Source: UBA6522 sp965205045 (GTDB lineage: Bacteria > Pseudomonadota > Gammaproteobacteria > Steroidobacterales > Rariloculaceae). Taken from it: a DNA stretch of 64,000 nucleotides. Below, piece by piece: positions 16,688-25,556 of this stretch. The position numbers and the translations under genes are program-made. The notes beneath the pieces were generated by a model, which did not search any database, was not told the DNA's origin, and worked only from the letters and a program-made list of their open reading frames with translations. Numbering within the stretch: the stretch's first letter is position 1; every line of letters starts with the position of its first letter. The stretch is from contig OZ242031.1 in NCBI GenBank assembly GCA_965205045.1, positions 682,001 through 746,000 of the forward strand, given 5' to 3'.

Positions 16688-16693
16688 TTTACA

Positions 16694-16698
16694 CTGAC
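16694..16698. repeat. Right 5-bp target-site duplication CTGAC
   Basis: Second copy of the host pentamer. The bases preceding it differ between the two sides (T before the left copy, A before the right), which fixes the duplication at exactly five. Confidence 0.75.
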
Positions 16699-18136
16699 CG
16701 AAAAGGCGTTCACGCTGTCGAGCTTCCAGCGGGTCCGGGGAATGCTGCGTCTTTTGGGCCGCACAGTCTCGACCCTGTGGAACACGAAACCGGGCGACGC
16801 CCATGCGATCCACCTGCACCATGTCCATCTTGGTGTGGACGGTATCCGCCAGGAAATCGTGACAAGGTTGGGCCAGTCGGCGTTCACACCAGCGATTGCG
16901 AACGATATCGCGGGACCGTCGGGCAACCCGGCTCTGGCGCAGCGCATCGATTCGGCCAATCACAAGGGACTGCCTCCGTACGCAAGCTACGTCGCCCACA
17001 CGACCTTCCTCCATACGCTCGCGTTCAACGAGCCGCTCAAGGGCGTAACGCCGGAACGGCTGCGCTATGCGGTACTGGGGCCATCGACCGACTTCAGTTT
17101 TGTCGAGGAAGCGCGCAAGGCATTCGTGACCGACTCCGCGTTTCTCGACGATCGCCCTGGCGCACCGATGCGCTTCGTTGCCGAACCGAACCTAACCAAG
17201 TTGATCCAGACCGAGGAGCGGAACATTGACGCGGGCGATGTCCGCGCACACCTCAACGACCGCATCCGGGAGATTTTCGAGGGCTCGGTGTTTGAGGCGG
17301 TGCGATTCCCTGGCGGCCCGTTCGACGTACCGGATGACGCGGCTGACGGCAAGCCGAGGCTGGTTGTCCTTGCCTATGATGGCGTCTCCATCGGCGGGCT
17401 TGTCGAGGAAGCGCCGGAACTTGTCGAGCGCATATTCAAACACAGGGGTGCGGAGGGCTCCGCGCTACGACTTCTTCGCAACAGCCTGGTGTTCGTGGCC
17501 GCGGACGAGGCACGCAAGGAGGACATGCGGCGGCGGTCGAGGCGGCGACTTGCGCTGCAGCGGTTGAAGCAGCCGGATCGGATCGGGGAGCTTGCAAAGC
17601 ACCAGCAAGACAAGGTCCGGGAGCTGGAAGCGCGCTCGGAAGCCGAGCTCGCGCTGGCCGTGCAGCAATGCTACCGGCATGTCTTCTATCCGTCACGCAA
17701 CCGGCTGTCGGAGACGGGCGGCGACTTAGCCTACACGGTGATTGACACGCCATCCTCGTCCGATCGCCCCGGCGCTGGTCAGCAGCAGGTGGTGCGGGCG
17801 CTTCGGGATCTCGGCAAGTTGCGGACAAGCGAGGACGAGCCGGACTCGCCAGCGTACGTGCGAGACCGCACGCCCCTGCGGAAAGGCCAGATGACGACTG
17901 CGGCGCTGCGCAACGAATTCCGCCGCGACCCAGGGCTACCAATGCTGGTGGGAAATGACGTGTTCGTGAGAGGGATTCGACGCGGCGTCGAGTCAGGCGA
18001 CTACGTGTACGTGCAAGGCGAACTGGTGTACGGATCCGGTGATCCGGCGGCGGTCATCGCCATCAATGAGCAGGCGGCGGTCCTGACCATGGCGTTCGCT
18101 CGGAACAATCGCGTCTGGCCGCGACCAAAGAAGCCG

Positions 18137-18181
18137 GATCCGCCACCACCTGATCCACCGCCACCTGATCCGCCACCACCT
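18137..18181 (+). repeat. 15-bp coding minisatellite (Pro-Pro-Pro-Pro-Asp linker)
   Basis: Three near-identical 15-nt units (GATCCGCCACCACCT type) plus a partial fourth encode a repeated PPPPD linker in the DUF499 C-terminal half. Unit loss or gain keeps the frame, so linker length can vary without breaking the protein. Confidence 0.75.
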
Positions 18182-18654
18182 GATCCACCCAAACCTCCTC
18201 CGGGGGCTGCGCTACACGCAGAAGGTTTGCTCAAAGATGCATTGGCTCGCCTTTGGGAGCAGGCTCGCGATGCAGGGTTCGTTGCCATTGCCCGGGTCAG
18301 AATCCGGGCATTCGATCCGGGGGACGGATTTCGCCTCCTGCGCGTGGTCGGCGCGATCCCGGATACCAAGAAAACGGTGCGCTACGACGGGGGATACGAA
18401 ACGCGGGAGAACAGCACGTTCGAAGTTTCTTTTACCGGGTCTGTGAGCGATGCGGATCCACTTCGCGAATTTCTAGAGCCGCAGGTGCGGGATTCAGCTG
18501 CGCATTCGCTGGATACGCATTTTGAACTGGTGTTCGAAGGTGGGCTTGTGCTCGACGGAGACGCACCCGAGAAACTCGCGGAGCGCCTGTCGCGATTCGC
18601 TACCTCCGCCGCCTATGTGGAAGCGACCGCAGACGCCGGACAAGGTGACGACTC

Positions 18655-19128
18655 GTGAGGCGGTCGATGTCCGTCGAGGCAACGGTGCCTGCGCCCCTCT
18701 ACGAGCTTCGCGTCAGCAAGCTGGGACTCGGGGATGAGCGTTTCGAAGTTTGGCAGCTTCCGAGCCCGGCTACGCCGCAGTTGAACTCGCCGAGACGCGT
18801 GGGAGGGCTCCGGGGCAGGAACCTGGAACTTGTGGAGCACCGTGTTCGTAGACACCTCGCGGCTGCGGGAATCCGGCCCGTTTCTTTGAACGGGCAGCCC
18901 ACGACAGCCGCACTGCCGGAGGATGTCGCACTTGCGCTTGGATTGCTGTTCCGTGCGCTCGCGCCGATGCGAAGCCGGAAAAGGATGCGTGCGGTCGCTG
19001 AAGGCATCGACGCCATGGACCGCGAAGAGGCCGCCTACTGGCTGGGCATGGCGATGCACCGGCGCAATCCGCGGCGAATTCTGACGGCCCTGCGCGTGAT
19101 GCTCACCGATCCAACGCCTTCGCGATGA
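18655..19128 (+). CDS. Small protein of the DUF499-DUF1156 operon
   Basis: 157 residues. The GTG at 18655 overlaps the DUF499 stop (GTGA); an ATG four codons later is an equally good start. The N-terminal part is strand-rich (YELRVSKLGLGDERFEVWQL). The C-terminal part is helical and basic (DVALALGLLFRALAPMRSRK, then RILTALRVML). No catalytic motif, signal or membrane segment is seen. Position between the COG1483 ATPase and the DUF1156 methylase, with overlapping translation, marks it as a dedicated component of that system, perhaps a small structural or specificity subunit. I do not recognise the family with certainty. Confidence 0.6.
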   Translation: MRRSMSVEATVPAPLYELRVSKLGLGDERFEVWQLPSPATPQLNSPRRVGGLRGRNLELVEHRVRRHLAAAGIRPVSLNGQPTTAALPEDVALALGLLFRALAPMRSRKRMRAVAEGIDAMDREEAAYWLGMAMHRRNPRRILTALRVMLTDPTPSR

Positions 19129-19171
19129 GAATCGGCAATGAGTGCCGCCGCCAACCTCTGGCGAGTGCGCA

Positions 19172-22132
19172 ATGGCGCAGATGAGTGAGTCATTAGGCGA
19201 CGTGCGGCTGATCGAGCGCTGGCTGCCGATTAGAGCGCTAGGGATTGAGGCCGTACGGGAGCGGACGCCGATGACACCGTTCCCCGCGCCGAATCGGCTT
19301 CATGTCTGGTGGGCACGACGTCCGCTGGTGGCGTCGCGAGCGGCGGTGCTCGCGTCGTTGTTGCCGGCTGACGCGGACCTCGACCGATTCATGCACGCAA
19401 TCGGGATTCATGGAGATCCGGTTGCGACGCGATCAGCGATCGAAAAGGCTAGGTTGAGCGGTGAGAACCTAGGTACGAACCCCTATGGATACAAGCGAGC
19501 ATTCACGTACCTGCCTGGTGAGGCCGACCAGCGCTGGATGGAGCGTGAACTTGGCGGACGCTCACTCGCCGATTTCATCTTGGTCGATCCGACGGCAGGT
19601 GGCGGCAGCATTCCACTGGAGACCGAGCGGCTGGGTGTGCAGTCTCTGGCGAACGACTTGAATCCCGTCGCTGCACTGATCCTTAATGCAACCACCAATT
19701 GGCCCTTGTTAAATGGTGTACTGGCTGTATTTGATCGATTAACAGAAGAGTTCGTTCGTCGCGCCGAACCACTCTACGAGGGAGTGTTTCCCAAAGAGCG
19801 CGCCGATACGCAAGTCTTGGGCTACCTTTGGGCACGTACAATCCATTGCCCCTACTGCACCGGCCTTGTCCCTTTGTCGCCAAATTGGCGTCTCGTGTCC
19901 GGCGGCACAGGTGTCCGGCTCGTGCCAGAATTGCGTGACGGACCTGGTTCGGATAATCGAATTTGTTCGTTCGAGATTGTCAGTGGAACAGCCGAGCAGT
20001 CAGATGGCACAGTCGCTCGCGGGGATGGAACATGCCCGTTCGGAGACTGCGGCCGGGTGATAGATGGCGCTGAAATCAAACGTCAGGCACAGGCGGGCGA
20101 CATGGGCGAGCAGCTCTATGCCGTCGTCTTCAAGCGCCGCGTGGAATACCGCACGAAGGCGGGAAAGCGTCGTTGGAAGTGGGAGCGCGGCTATAGGGCA
20201 CCCCGGCCGGAAGATGACAATTCGGCAGAGATCGCGGCGCAGTTGGCAGATAAGTTGCCCGAGTGGGAGGCGCTCAACTACGTGCCCAGCGAGTCGATAC
20301 CGGAAGGCGCGAAGACCGACGAGCCGAGAAGGTATGGAATGACGCGATGGCGCGACCTATTCTCGCCTCGCCAGCTGCTGTGCCACGGCACAAGCGTCGA
20401 AATCTTCCGTGAGATGTTGGAGGAACACAGGAAGACGGGACAATTGGACGATGTCCGTAAGGCAGCTTATGGGTATTTGGCGTTGACGCTCGACAAGCTG
20501 CTTAACTACAACTCGCGCATGTCAGTTTGGATGCCGACGCGACAGGTCATGGCTAACACATTCAATCGCCACGACTTTGCAATGTGCTGGTCGCATGCAG
20601 AGATGGCCCCACTGGTCGTAGGAGTCGGCTACGACTGGGCCGTCGAGTCGACCACCAAGTGCATCAAGGAACTCATCGAACTGATCCGTCCCGAAGGAGC
20701 CAGCACAGACGCGCAGTTGTTCGAGAGTACGCCGCCGCCATCGGTGACCGTCACCTGCAAGCCGGGCGACCAACTGGACCACGTCGACACGGCATCTGTC
20801 GACGTGGTGGTCATGCACCCACCCTATTACGACAACGTCATGTACGCAGAGCTTTCCGACTTCTTCTATGTCTGGCTCAAGCGCACGGCGGGCCATGTCT
20901 TTCCCGAACTCTTCCGGCGCGTACTCACCGACAAGGAAAATGAAGCTGTGGCGAATCCAGCGCGCCACAGGGGCCAGAAAGGCGCCCGGGCGCTCGCCGC
21001 TCGAGACTATCGTGAACGCATGGGCGTGATCTTCGCTGAGTGCCACCGAGTGTTGAAGCCGGACGGGTTAATGACGCTCATGTTCACCCACAAGGCGACG
21101 GGCGCATGGGATGCGCTCACGACGGGATTGATGGAGTCAGGGTTCGCGATCACGGCGTCCTGGCCGGTAAACACGGAGGCGCGGGGAAGCCTGCACATCA
21201 AGGACAAGGCAGCCGCCAAGAGCACGGTATTTCTGGTGTGTCGGCCGAAACCGACTAGCGACAACCGTCTCGTCCGCGACGAAGCAATCAAGTACTGGGA
21301 AGACGTAGAGCCTCGTGTCGCAACCGCTGTGCGCCGGCGCATGGACGAGTTCAGCGAAGCGGGAATCGGTGGCGTGGACCTGTTCCTGGCTTCCTTCGGT
21401 CCGGCGCTAGAAGAGTTCTCTCGGCACTGGCCGCTCAAGAGGGGTACACCACGTGCCTTGCCACCGGAGCGGCGGCGGAGGCGACAGGCAGTGTTATTCG
21501 AAGAGGAATGGGATCCATACGCCGCAACACCGGAGGACGCGCTTGACGCGGCACGGCGCGAGGTGCAACGCTGGCGCCTCCGTCAGATTGCACACCCGAA
21601 GCCCAACGCGGAACTGGATGCTGCCACGGCGTTCGTGGTGTTCGCTTGGGACACATTCAAGGCGCCCATCTTCCCCTACGACGAGGCACTGCATTTGGCG
21701 CGTAGTGTAGGAGTGGATCTGGAGGCGGACGTGGTAGGCAAACTGGCGGAGAAGAAGGCGGGGAACCTTCGACTGTGGGACAGCGCGCGTCGGGCGGCGA
21801 AAGGCGCGCTCGGGCCAGCGGACGGAACGCGAGCCATGATCGACTCGATCCATCATGCGGCGCACGTGGCGCGCTCGCGCTCGCTTTCGACGGCGCAGGA
21901 ACTGATTGAGAGCGCAGGAGCAGACCGCGAAGCGGGCTTTTTTGTGGCGCTTGAGGCGCTACTCGAAGTTTTGCCACCCTCGCGCGCGTTCACGGGCGTG
22001 GAACTGAAAGGCGACCTTGCTGCAGCCGGCGATGATTTCGAGGCGCTCTACGGCCTCTACCGGCTGGCATACTCGGACGAGATTGACGAGCCGGCGCAGC
22101 TCGAACTCTGGAAGGACCGGTCGGGCGGCTGA
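19172..22132 (+). CDS. DUF1156 (COG1743) adenine-specific DNA methyltransferase with Zn ribbon
   Basis: About 986 residues from the ATG at 19172; a GTG at 19142 extends the same frame. The N-terminus has the DUF1156 signature RLIERWLPIRALGIEAVRER, then RLHVWWARRPLVASRAAVLA. Motif I-like DPTAGGGSIPLE binds SAM. A zinc ribbon follows (CPYCTGLVPLS ... CPFGDCGRVI). The catalytic motif IV is HPPYYDN (about residue 549) in VVMHPPYYDNVMYAELSDFF. An FxGG-like C-terminal half runs to the stop. The enzyme should modify host DNA, self-marking for the linked helicase and ATPase. It is co-directional with the disrupted DUF499 gene and followed after 3 bp by the helicase, so the modification half of the system may stay intact while the ATPase is lost. 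Confidence 0.88.
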   Translation: MAQMSESLGDVRLIERWLPIRALGIEAVRERTPMTPFPAPNRLHVWWARRPLVASRAAVLASLLPADADLDRFMHAIGIHGDPVATRSAIEKARLSGENLGTNPYGYKRAFTYLPGEADQRWMERELGGRSLADFILVDPTAGGGSIPLETERLGVQSLANDLNPVAALILNATTNWPLLNGVLAVFDRLTEEFVRRAEPLYEGVFPKERADTQVLGYLWARTIHCPYCTGLVPLSPNWRLVSGGTGVRLVPELRDGPGSDNRICSFEIVSGTAEQSDGTVARGDGTCPFGDCGRVIDGAEIKRQAQAGDMGEQLYAVVFKRRVEYRTKAGKRRWKWERGYRAPRPEDDNSAEIAAQLADKLPEWEALNYVPSESIPEGAKTDEPRRYGMTRWRDLFSPRQLLCHGTSVEIFREMLEEHRKTGQLDDVRKAAYGYLALTLDKLLNYNSRMSVWMPTRQVMANTFNRHDFAMCWSHAEMAPLVVGVGYDWAVESTTKCIKELIELIRPEGASTDAQLFESTPPPSVTVTCKPGDQLDHVDTASVDVVVMHPPYYDNVMYAELSDFFYVWLKRTAGHVFPELFRRVLTDKENEAVANPARHRGQKGARALAARDYRERMGVIFAECHRVLKPDGLMTLMFTHKATGAWDALTTGLMESGFAITASWPVNTEARGSLHIKDKAAAKSTVFLVCRPKPTSDNRLVRDEAIKYWEDVEPRVATAVRRRMDEFSEAGIGGVDLFLASFGPALEEFSRHWPLKRGTPRALPPERRRRRQAVLFEEEWDPYAATPEDALDAARREVQRWRLRQIAHPKPNAELDAATAFVVFAWDTFKAPIFPYDEALHLARSVGVDLEADVVGKLAEKKAGNLRLWDSARRAAKGALGPADGTRAMIDSIHHAAHVARSRSLSTAQELIESAGADREAGFFVALEALLEVLPPSRAFTGVELKGDLAAAGDDFEALYGLYRLAYSDEIDEPAQLELWKDRSGG

Positions 22133-22135
22133 GCG

Positions 22136-25100
22136 GTGCTTCGGGATCGCGACTGGAAACTCAAGTACACGCCGGACGACGGCGACCTTGTCAATCAGTT
22201 CTATGTGCCCGCGCTCGAGGATGCCGAGCGCTACGACCGACTGACCGGGTACTTCAATGCATACGCGCTGGCGCTCGCTTCCCGCGGTATCGAGGGCTTG
22301 GTACGAAATGGTGGAGTCATGCGCCTCGTCGTCGGCTGCACGCTGAACGCGCCCGAAATCGAAGCAATTGAGCGCGGAGAGGCGTTGCGTGCCTGTGTCG
22401 AAGATAAGCTGGCATCGCTGCCGCTCGCCCCACCGGACACGGAGACAAAGGACGCGTTGGAACTCCTTTCGTGGATGGTTGCGCGCAGGCACCTGGACGT
22501 GAAGGTCGCCGTACCGTGTGACGGTACCGGGCGTCCGGTGGCGGACGAGGCAATCTTCCACGAGAAATCCGGAATCATCCAGGACCGCACAGGCGAGCGC
22601 ATAGCCTGGACGGGAAGCCTGAATGAGACCGCCGCCGGCTGGCGCTCCAACTGGGAGACGATCAACGTTTACAGGGGCTGGGCGGAGGCCGACCGCGTCG
22701 ACGCGGAGGAACGCAACTTCGCGCGCATCTGGAGTGCACCCGACACGGCCACCGGGCGACGGCTGCTGGTGCTCGACGTGCCGTCGGCTGTGCGCCGGGA
22801 TCTGATGCGGTTCCTGCCGGATGAAGACCAGCGGCCGAAGCGACTGATTGACGCGGATATCGACGACAGCAATAAACCGACGAAACCGCGTGAGCGCCGG
22901 AAAGAAAAAGAAAATGGGGATAAGCTTGATCCGCGTGGGAAAGCTTGGGAGTTCATTCGGAACGCCCCGACAATGCCGGATGGGGGCGAGCGCGTGGGCG
23001 AGGCGACTTCAGCCGTGACGCCTTGGCCGCACCAGGCGCGCGCGTTCCAGCGGCTCTACGGAAACTGGCCGCCAAGGCTCCTGATCGCGGACGAGGTGGG
23101 GCTCGGCAAGACCATCCAGGCCGGTATGCTGATCCGTCAGGCATGGCTGGCAGGCAAGGCGAAGCGCATATTGATTCTTGCGCCCAAGGCGGTTCTCCGA
23201 CAGTGGCAGATCGAACTGCGTGAGAAGTTCAACCTCAATTGGCCCATCTACGACGGCGCTCGGCTGACTTGGCACCCAGCGCCTGCGCTTGCTGGCAAAT
23301 CCGAACGTCGAGTCGCGCGGGAAGAGTGGCACGGGCAGGCGGCAGTAATCGCTTCGAGCCAACTCGTTCGGCGCAGCGAGCGAGCGCAGGCGCTGCTGGA
23401 AGCGGACCCGTGGGATCTGGTCGTGCTGGACGAAGCGCATCATGCGCGGCGACGGGCTTCAACAAGAGGCGAGGACCGGCCGAATGCGCTGCTGGCGCTG
23501 ATGCGGGATCTGAAATACCGCACCAACGCCTTGCTTTTGCTGACCGCGACGCCCATGCAGGTCGATCCGATCGAGGTGTGGGATCTGCTGAGCCTGCTTG
23601 GGATCCCGGAAGCATGGACAGCCGAGCGGTTTCTACAGTTCTTCGAGGATATCGGTCATCCCAATCCCGCTCACGAAGCGATGGCGCGGTCCGCGCGGTT
23701 GTTCCGCGCCGCGGAGACTGCGTATGGGACGGCGGCGACGGCGGAAGCACAGCGCATCGGAGATCTCTCGCGCTGGCGGACGAACAAGGTTCTGCGGGCG
23801 CTTCGCGACAAGCAGGCGAAGATGCCTTTACGACGGCTGGAGAATGAGGAGCGCGCTGCGGCATTGGCCCTAATGAGGTCTTGGACGCCCATCCGCCACC
23901 TGATCTCGCGGCATACGAGAGAACTTTTGCGCCGCTATTTCCGCGAGGGCATGATCAAGACAGTGATCGCGGAGCGCGATGTCGAGGACCGGTTCATTGA
24001 CATGACACCCTTAGAGTCGGCGCTCTACGACGCAGTGGACGAGTACATCTCATCGACATACGACAAGTCGGAGGCGAACGTTCGCAACGCCGTAGGGTTC
24101 GTGATGACAGTGTACCGGCGCCGTCTCGCCAGCAGCTTTCACGCATTGGCGGAGACGCTGCGCAAGCGCGTGGACGCGCTCACTGACGGCGCCGGGGATC
24201 TGTTCGGCAACGAGGAGGATACGTCGGACGACGAAACGTTAGATCACGTCCAGGACGCCGACGAAGTAAAGAATTTGGAACTCCGGGCGTTAGCGGCGGA
24301 GGAGCGCGCGGAAATCGGAATGTTGCTGGCCGCCGTGGAAGCGTTGCCGCCGGACAGCAAGCTGGCGGCACTCTTGGAGTCGCTGGACTCGCTCCGGGCG
24401 GCTGGCTATGAGCAGGTCATGGTTTTCACGCAATACACGGACACCATGGACTTCCTGCGCGACCAACTGCTTGCCGCGGGCGGCGCGCGTCTCATGTGCT
24501 ACTCGGGAAGGGGCGGCGAGGTACCGAGCACGGGGGACGCTTGGCGACGAATCTCTCGCGACGATGCGAAAAGGCGGTTCCGCGAGGGTCAGGCTGAAGT
24601 GTTGCTGTGCACGGATGCGGCCGCGGAGGGCCTGAACTTCCAGTTCTGCGGCGCGCTCGTGAACTATGACATGCCGTGGAACCCGATGCGGGTGGAGCAA
24701 CGGATCGGCCGCATCGACCGTCTGGGCCAAAAGCACGCGCGTGTACGCATTGTCAATCTGCACTACGAGGACACGGTGGAAACCGATGTCTACCGGGCAC
24801 TCAGGAGCCGCATACTTCTTTTCGAATCAGTTGTCGGTCGACTGCAGCCGATCCTGTCGAGGCTGCCCCGGGCGATCGGCGATGCGGTTCTCAAGGGGGA
24901 GCGGCAAGGCTTGGGTGAGGCCGTTGCGGCGGGGATCGAGGAGGATGAGCACGTAGCATTTGACATGGACGGGAGTCTTGACGACAAGATCGAGATGCCT
25001 GAAAGACCTGCCTCGCCGCTCACGATGGACTACCTGGACCACGTGCTCGCAACGCCCGAACTGATGGCGCCGGGCGTCAAGGTGCGGCGATTGGGGAAAA

Positions 25101-25237
25101 ACGAATATGGGGTACTCGCGCCCGGGATGTCAGCCGAGGTGCGGGTGGCCACTGATCCCGCGTTCTACGATGCGCACGCGGACAGCGTGGAGTTCTGGTC
25201 ACCTGGGGGCGTGTTGTTCGAGCGGGTTCGGCCTTGA
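22136..25237 (+). CDS. SNF2/DEAH helicase with N-terminal phospholipase D-like domain
   Basis: 1033 residues with a GTG start 3 bp after the methylase stop. The N-terminal PLD domain has HEKSGI (about 142) and GSLNETAAGW, the HxK and GSxN halves of one PLD active site. Helicase motifs are ADEVGLGKTIQAGML (Walker A, about 317-331), VVLDEAHHARR (motif II), LLLTATPMQ (motif III), then YSGRGGE, CTDAAAEGLNFQ and QRIGRIDRLGQ (motifs V and VI). It resembles the COG0553 helicases found beside DUF1156 and DUF499 genes, likely the translocating nuclease/restriction arm. The PLD domain could cleave DNA. The gene appears complete. Confidence 0.87.
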   Translation: MLRDRDWKLKYTPDDGDLVNQFYVPALEDAERYDRLTGYFNAYALALASRGIEGLVRNGGVMRLVVGCTLNAPEIEAIERGEALRACVEDKLASLPLAPPDTETKDALELLSWMVARRHLDVKVAVPCDGTGRPVADEAIFHEKSGIIQDRTGERIAWTGSLNETAAGWRSNWETINVYRGWAEADRVDAEERNFARIWSAPDTATGRRLLVLDVPSAVRRDLMRFLPDEDQRPKRLIDADIDDSNKPTKPRERRKEKENGDKLDPRGKAWEFIRNAPTMPDGGERVGEATSAVTPWPHQARAFQRLYGNWPPRLLIADEVGLGKTIQAGMLIRQAWLAGKAKRILILAPKAVLRQWQIELREKFNLNWPIYDGARLTWHPAPALAGKSERRVAREEWHGQAAVIASSQLVRRSERAQALLEADPWDLVVLDEAHHARRRASTRGEDRPNALLALMRDLKYRTNALLLLTATPMQVDPIEVWDLLSLLGIPEAWTAERFLQFFEDIGHPNPAHEAMARSARLFRAAETAYGTAATAEAQRIGDLSRWRTNKVLRALRDKQAKMPLRRLENEERAAALALMRSWTPIRHLISRHTRELLRRYFREGMIKTVIAERDVEDRFIDMTPLESALYDAVDEYISSTYDKSEANVRNAVGFVMTVYRRRLASSFHALAETLRKRVDALTDGAGDLFGNEEDTSDDETLDHVQDADEVKNLELRALAAEERAEIGMLLAAVEALPPDSKLAALLESLDSLRAAGYEQVMVFTQYTDTMDFLRDQLLAAGGARLMCYSGRGGEVPSTGDAWRRISRDDAKRRFREGQAEVLLCTDAAAEGLNFQFCGALVNYDMPWNPMRVEQRIGRIDRLGQKHARVRIVNLHYEDTVETDVYRALRSRILLFESVVGRLQPILSRLPRAIGDAVLKGERQGLGEAVAAGIEEDEHVAFDMDGSLDDKIEMPERPASPLTMDYLDHVLATPELMAPGVKVRRLGKNEYGVLAPGMSAEVRVATDPAFYDAHADSVEFWSPGGVLFERVRP

Positions 25238-25556
25238 TTGGCGGGCCACGGACAGGCTGAATGAACGTCTGGAACAGGAGCGCCTTTTTGGAGGCGTAGT
25301 TGTCAGTGGAAAACGATGAAGCCGCTTTGGGAACCTACGGTCACGATGATGCCGGCGGAGACGATCAGGTCGTGTTCGCGACGGTGTTTGGCGGCATACA
25401 CGCGTTGCGAAATTCGGTCGATACTTAGAGCGGCTGGCGGTTTAGTGGACGCGTGACATAGCGGCGATGACCAGTTGGACGCATATCTGCTAGGGTGCTG
25501 GATGTCCACGTTCGACCGGCTCGCACTGCGCAAGACCGAAGGATGGAAAGAACGAT
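25238..25556. other. 319-bp intergenic region
   Basis: This lies between the helicase and the TIGR02391 gene. No coding frame with family similarity, tRNA or strong hairpin was seen. GGAAAGAACGAT just before 25557 supplies the ribosome-binding site of the next gene, so this region probably carries its promoter. Confidence 0.4.

Larger units (their letters stand above)
8279..16693 (+). mobile_element. 8.4-kb Mu-like transposable phage element (partial late gene block) in DUF499 gene
   Basis: The boundaries are set by the interrupted DUF499 frame: the element starts TGTGCG at 8279, ends TTTACA at 16693 and is flanked by CTGAC on both sides. Gene order is lysozyme fragment, gp25-like, gp26-like, DUF3486 (gp27), TerL (gp28), DUF935 portal (gp29), an inserted cargo segment, MuF (gp30-like) and a small protein, which is the Mu late order. 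Transposase A, B, repressor, protease/scaffold, major head and all tail genes are absent. By eye the composition is richer in GC than the flanks. Right-end repeats resemble transposase-binding sites; no matching site was seen on the left. It may be a mini-Mu or satellite, a pseudo-end transposition product, or a deleted prophage. Confidence 0.8.
16272..16693. other. Non-coding right end of the Mu-like element
   Basis: 421 bp with no credible gene. It holds two copies of a TTTTCCCGCCGGT-type motif near 16435-16495, a duplicated GCGGACGGCTCCAT (about 16252 and 16342) and the two 20-bp end repeats. The element ends TTTACA at 16693, directly followed by CTGAC and the resumed DUF499 frame. Confidence 0.65.
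16694..18658 (+). pseudogene. DUF499 (COG1483) ATPase, C-terminal half
   Basis: The frame resumes at the duplicated CTGAC with LTEKAFTLSSFQRVRGMLRL, the expected continuation of the N-terminal half, and runs 654 residues to a TGA. Family landmarks include VAHTTFLHTLAFNEP, LNDRIREIFEG and LVFVAADEARKEDMRRR. Near residue 490 a Pro/Asp linker made of repeated PPPPD units leads into a C-terminal domain (RVRIRAFDPGDGFRLLRVVG) that ends in AYVEATADAGQGDDS. No start codon with a ribosome-binding site precedes it. An internal ATG at 16742 could give a 638-residue fragment without the P-loop. There are no stops or frameshifts, so decay has not begun. Confidence 0.88.

Noticed and set aside
8279..16693. 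Gene-transfer-agent-like cluster
   Set aside because: Presence of a 5-bp duplication, Mu-type gene order and end repeats fits a transposable phage; GTA clusters carry capsid and tail genes, which are absent here.
7236..25237. BREX, DISARM or classical type I restriction system
   Set aside because: No PglZ, BrxC, DrmA/B or HsdR/M/S homologue was seen; the DUF499-DUF1156-PLD helicase set is a different cluster.
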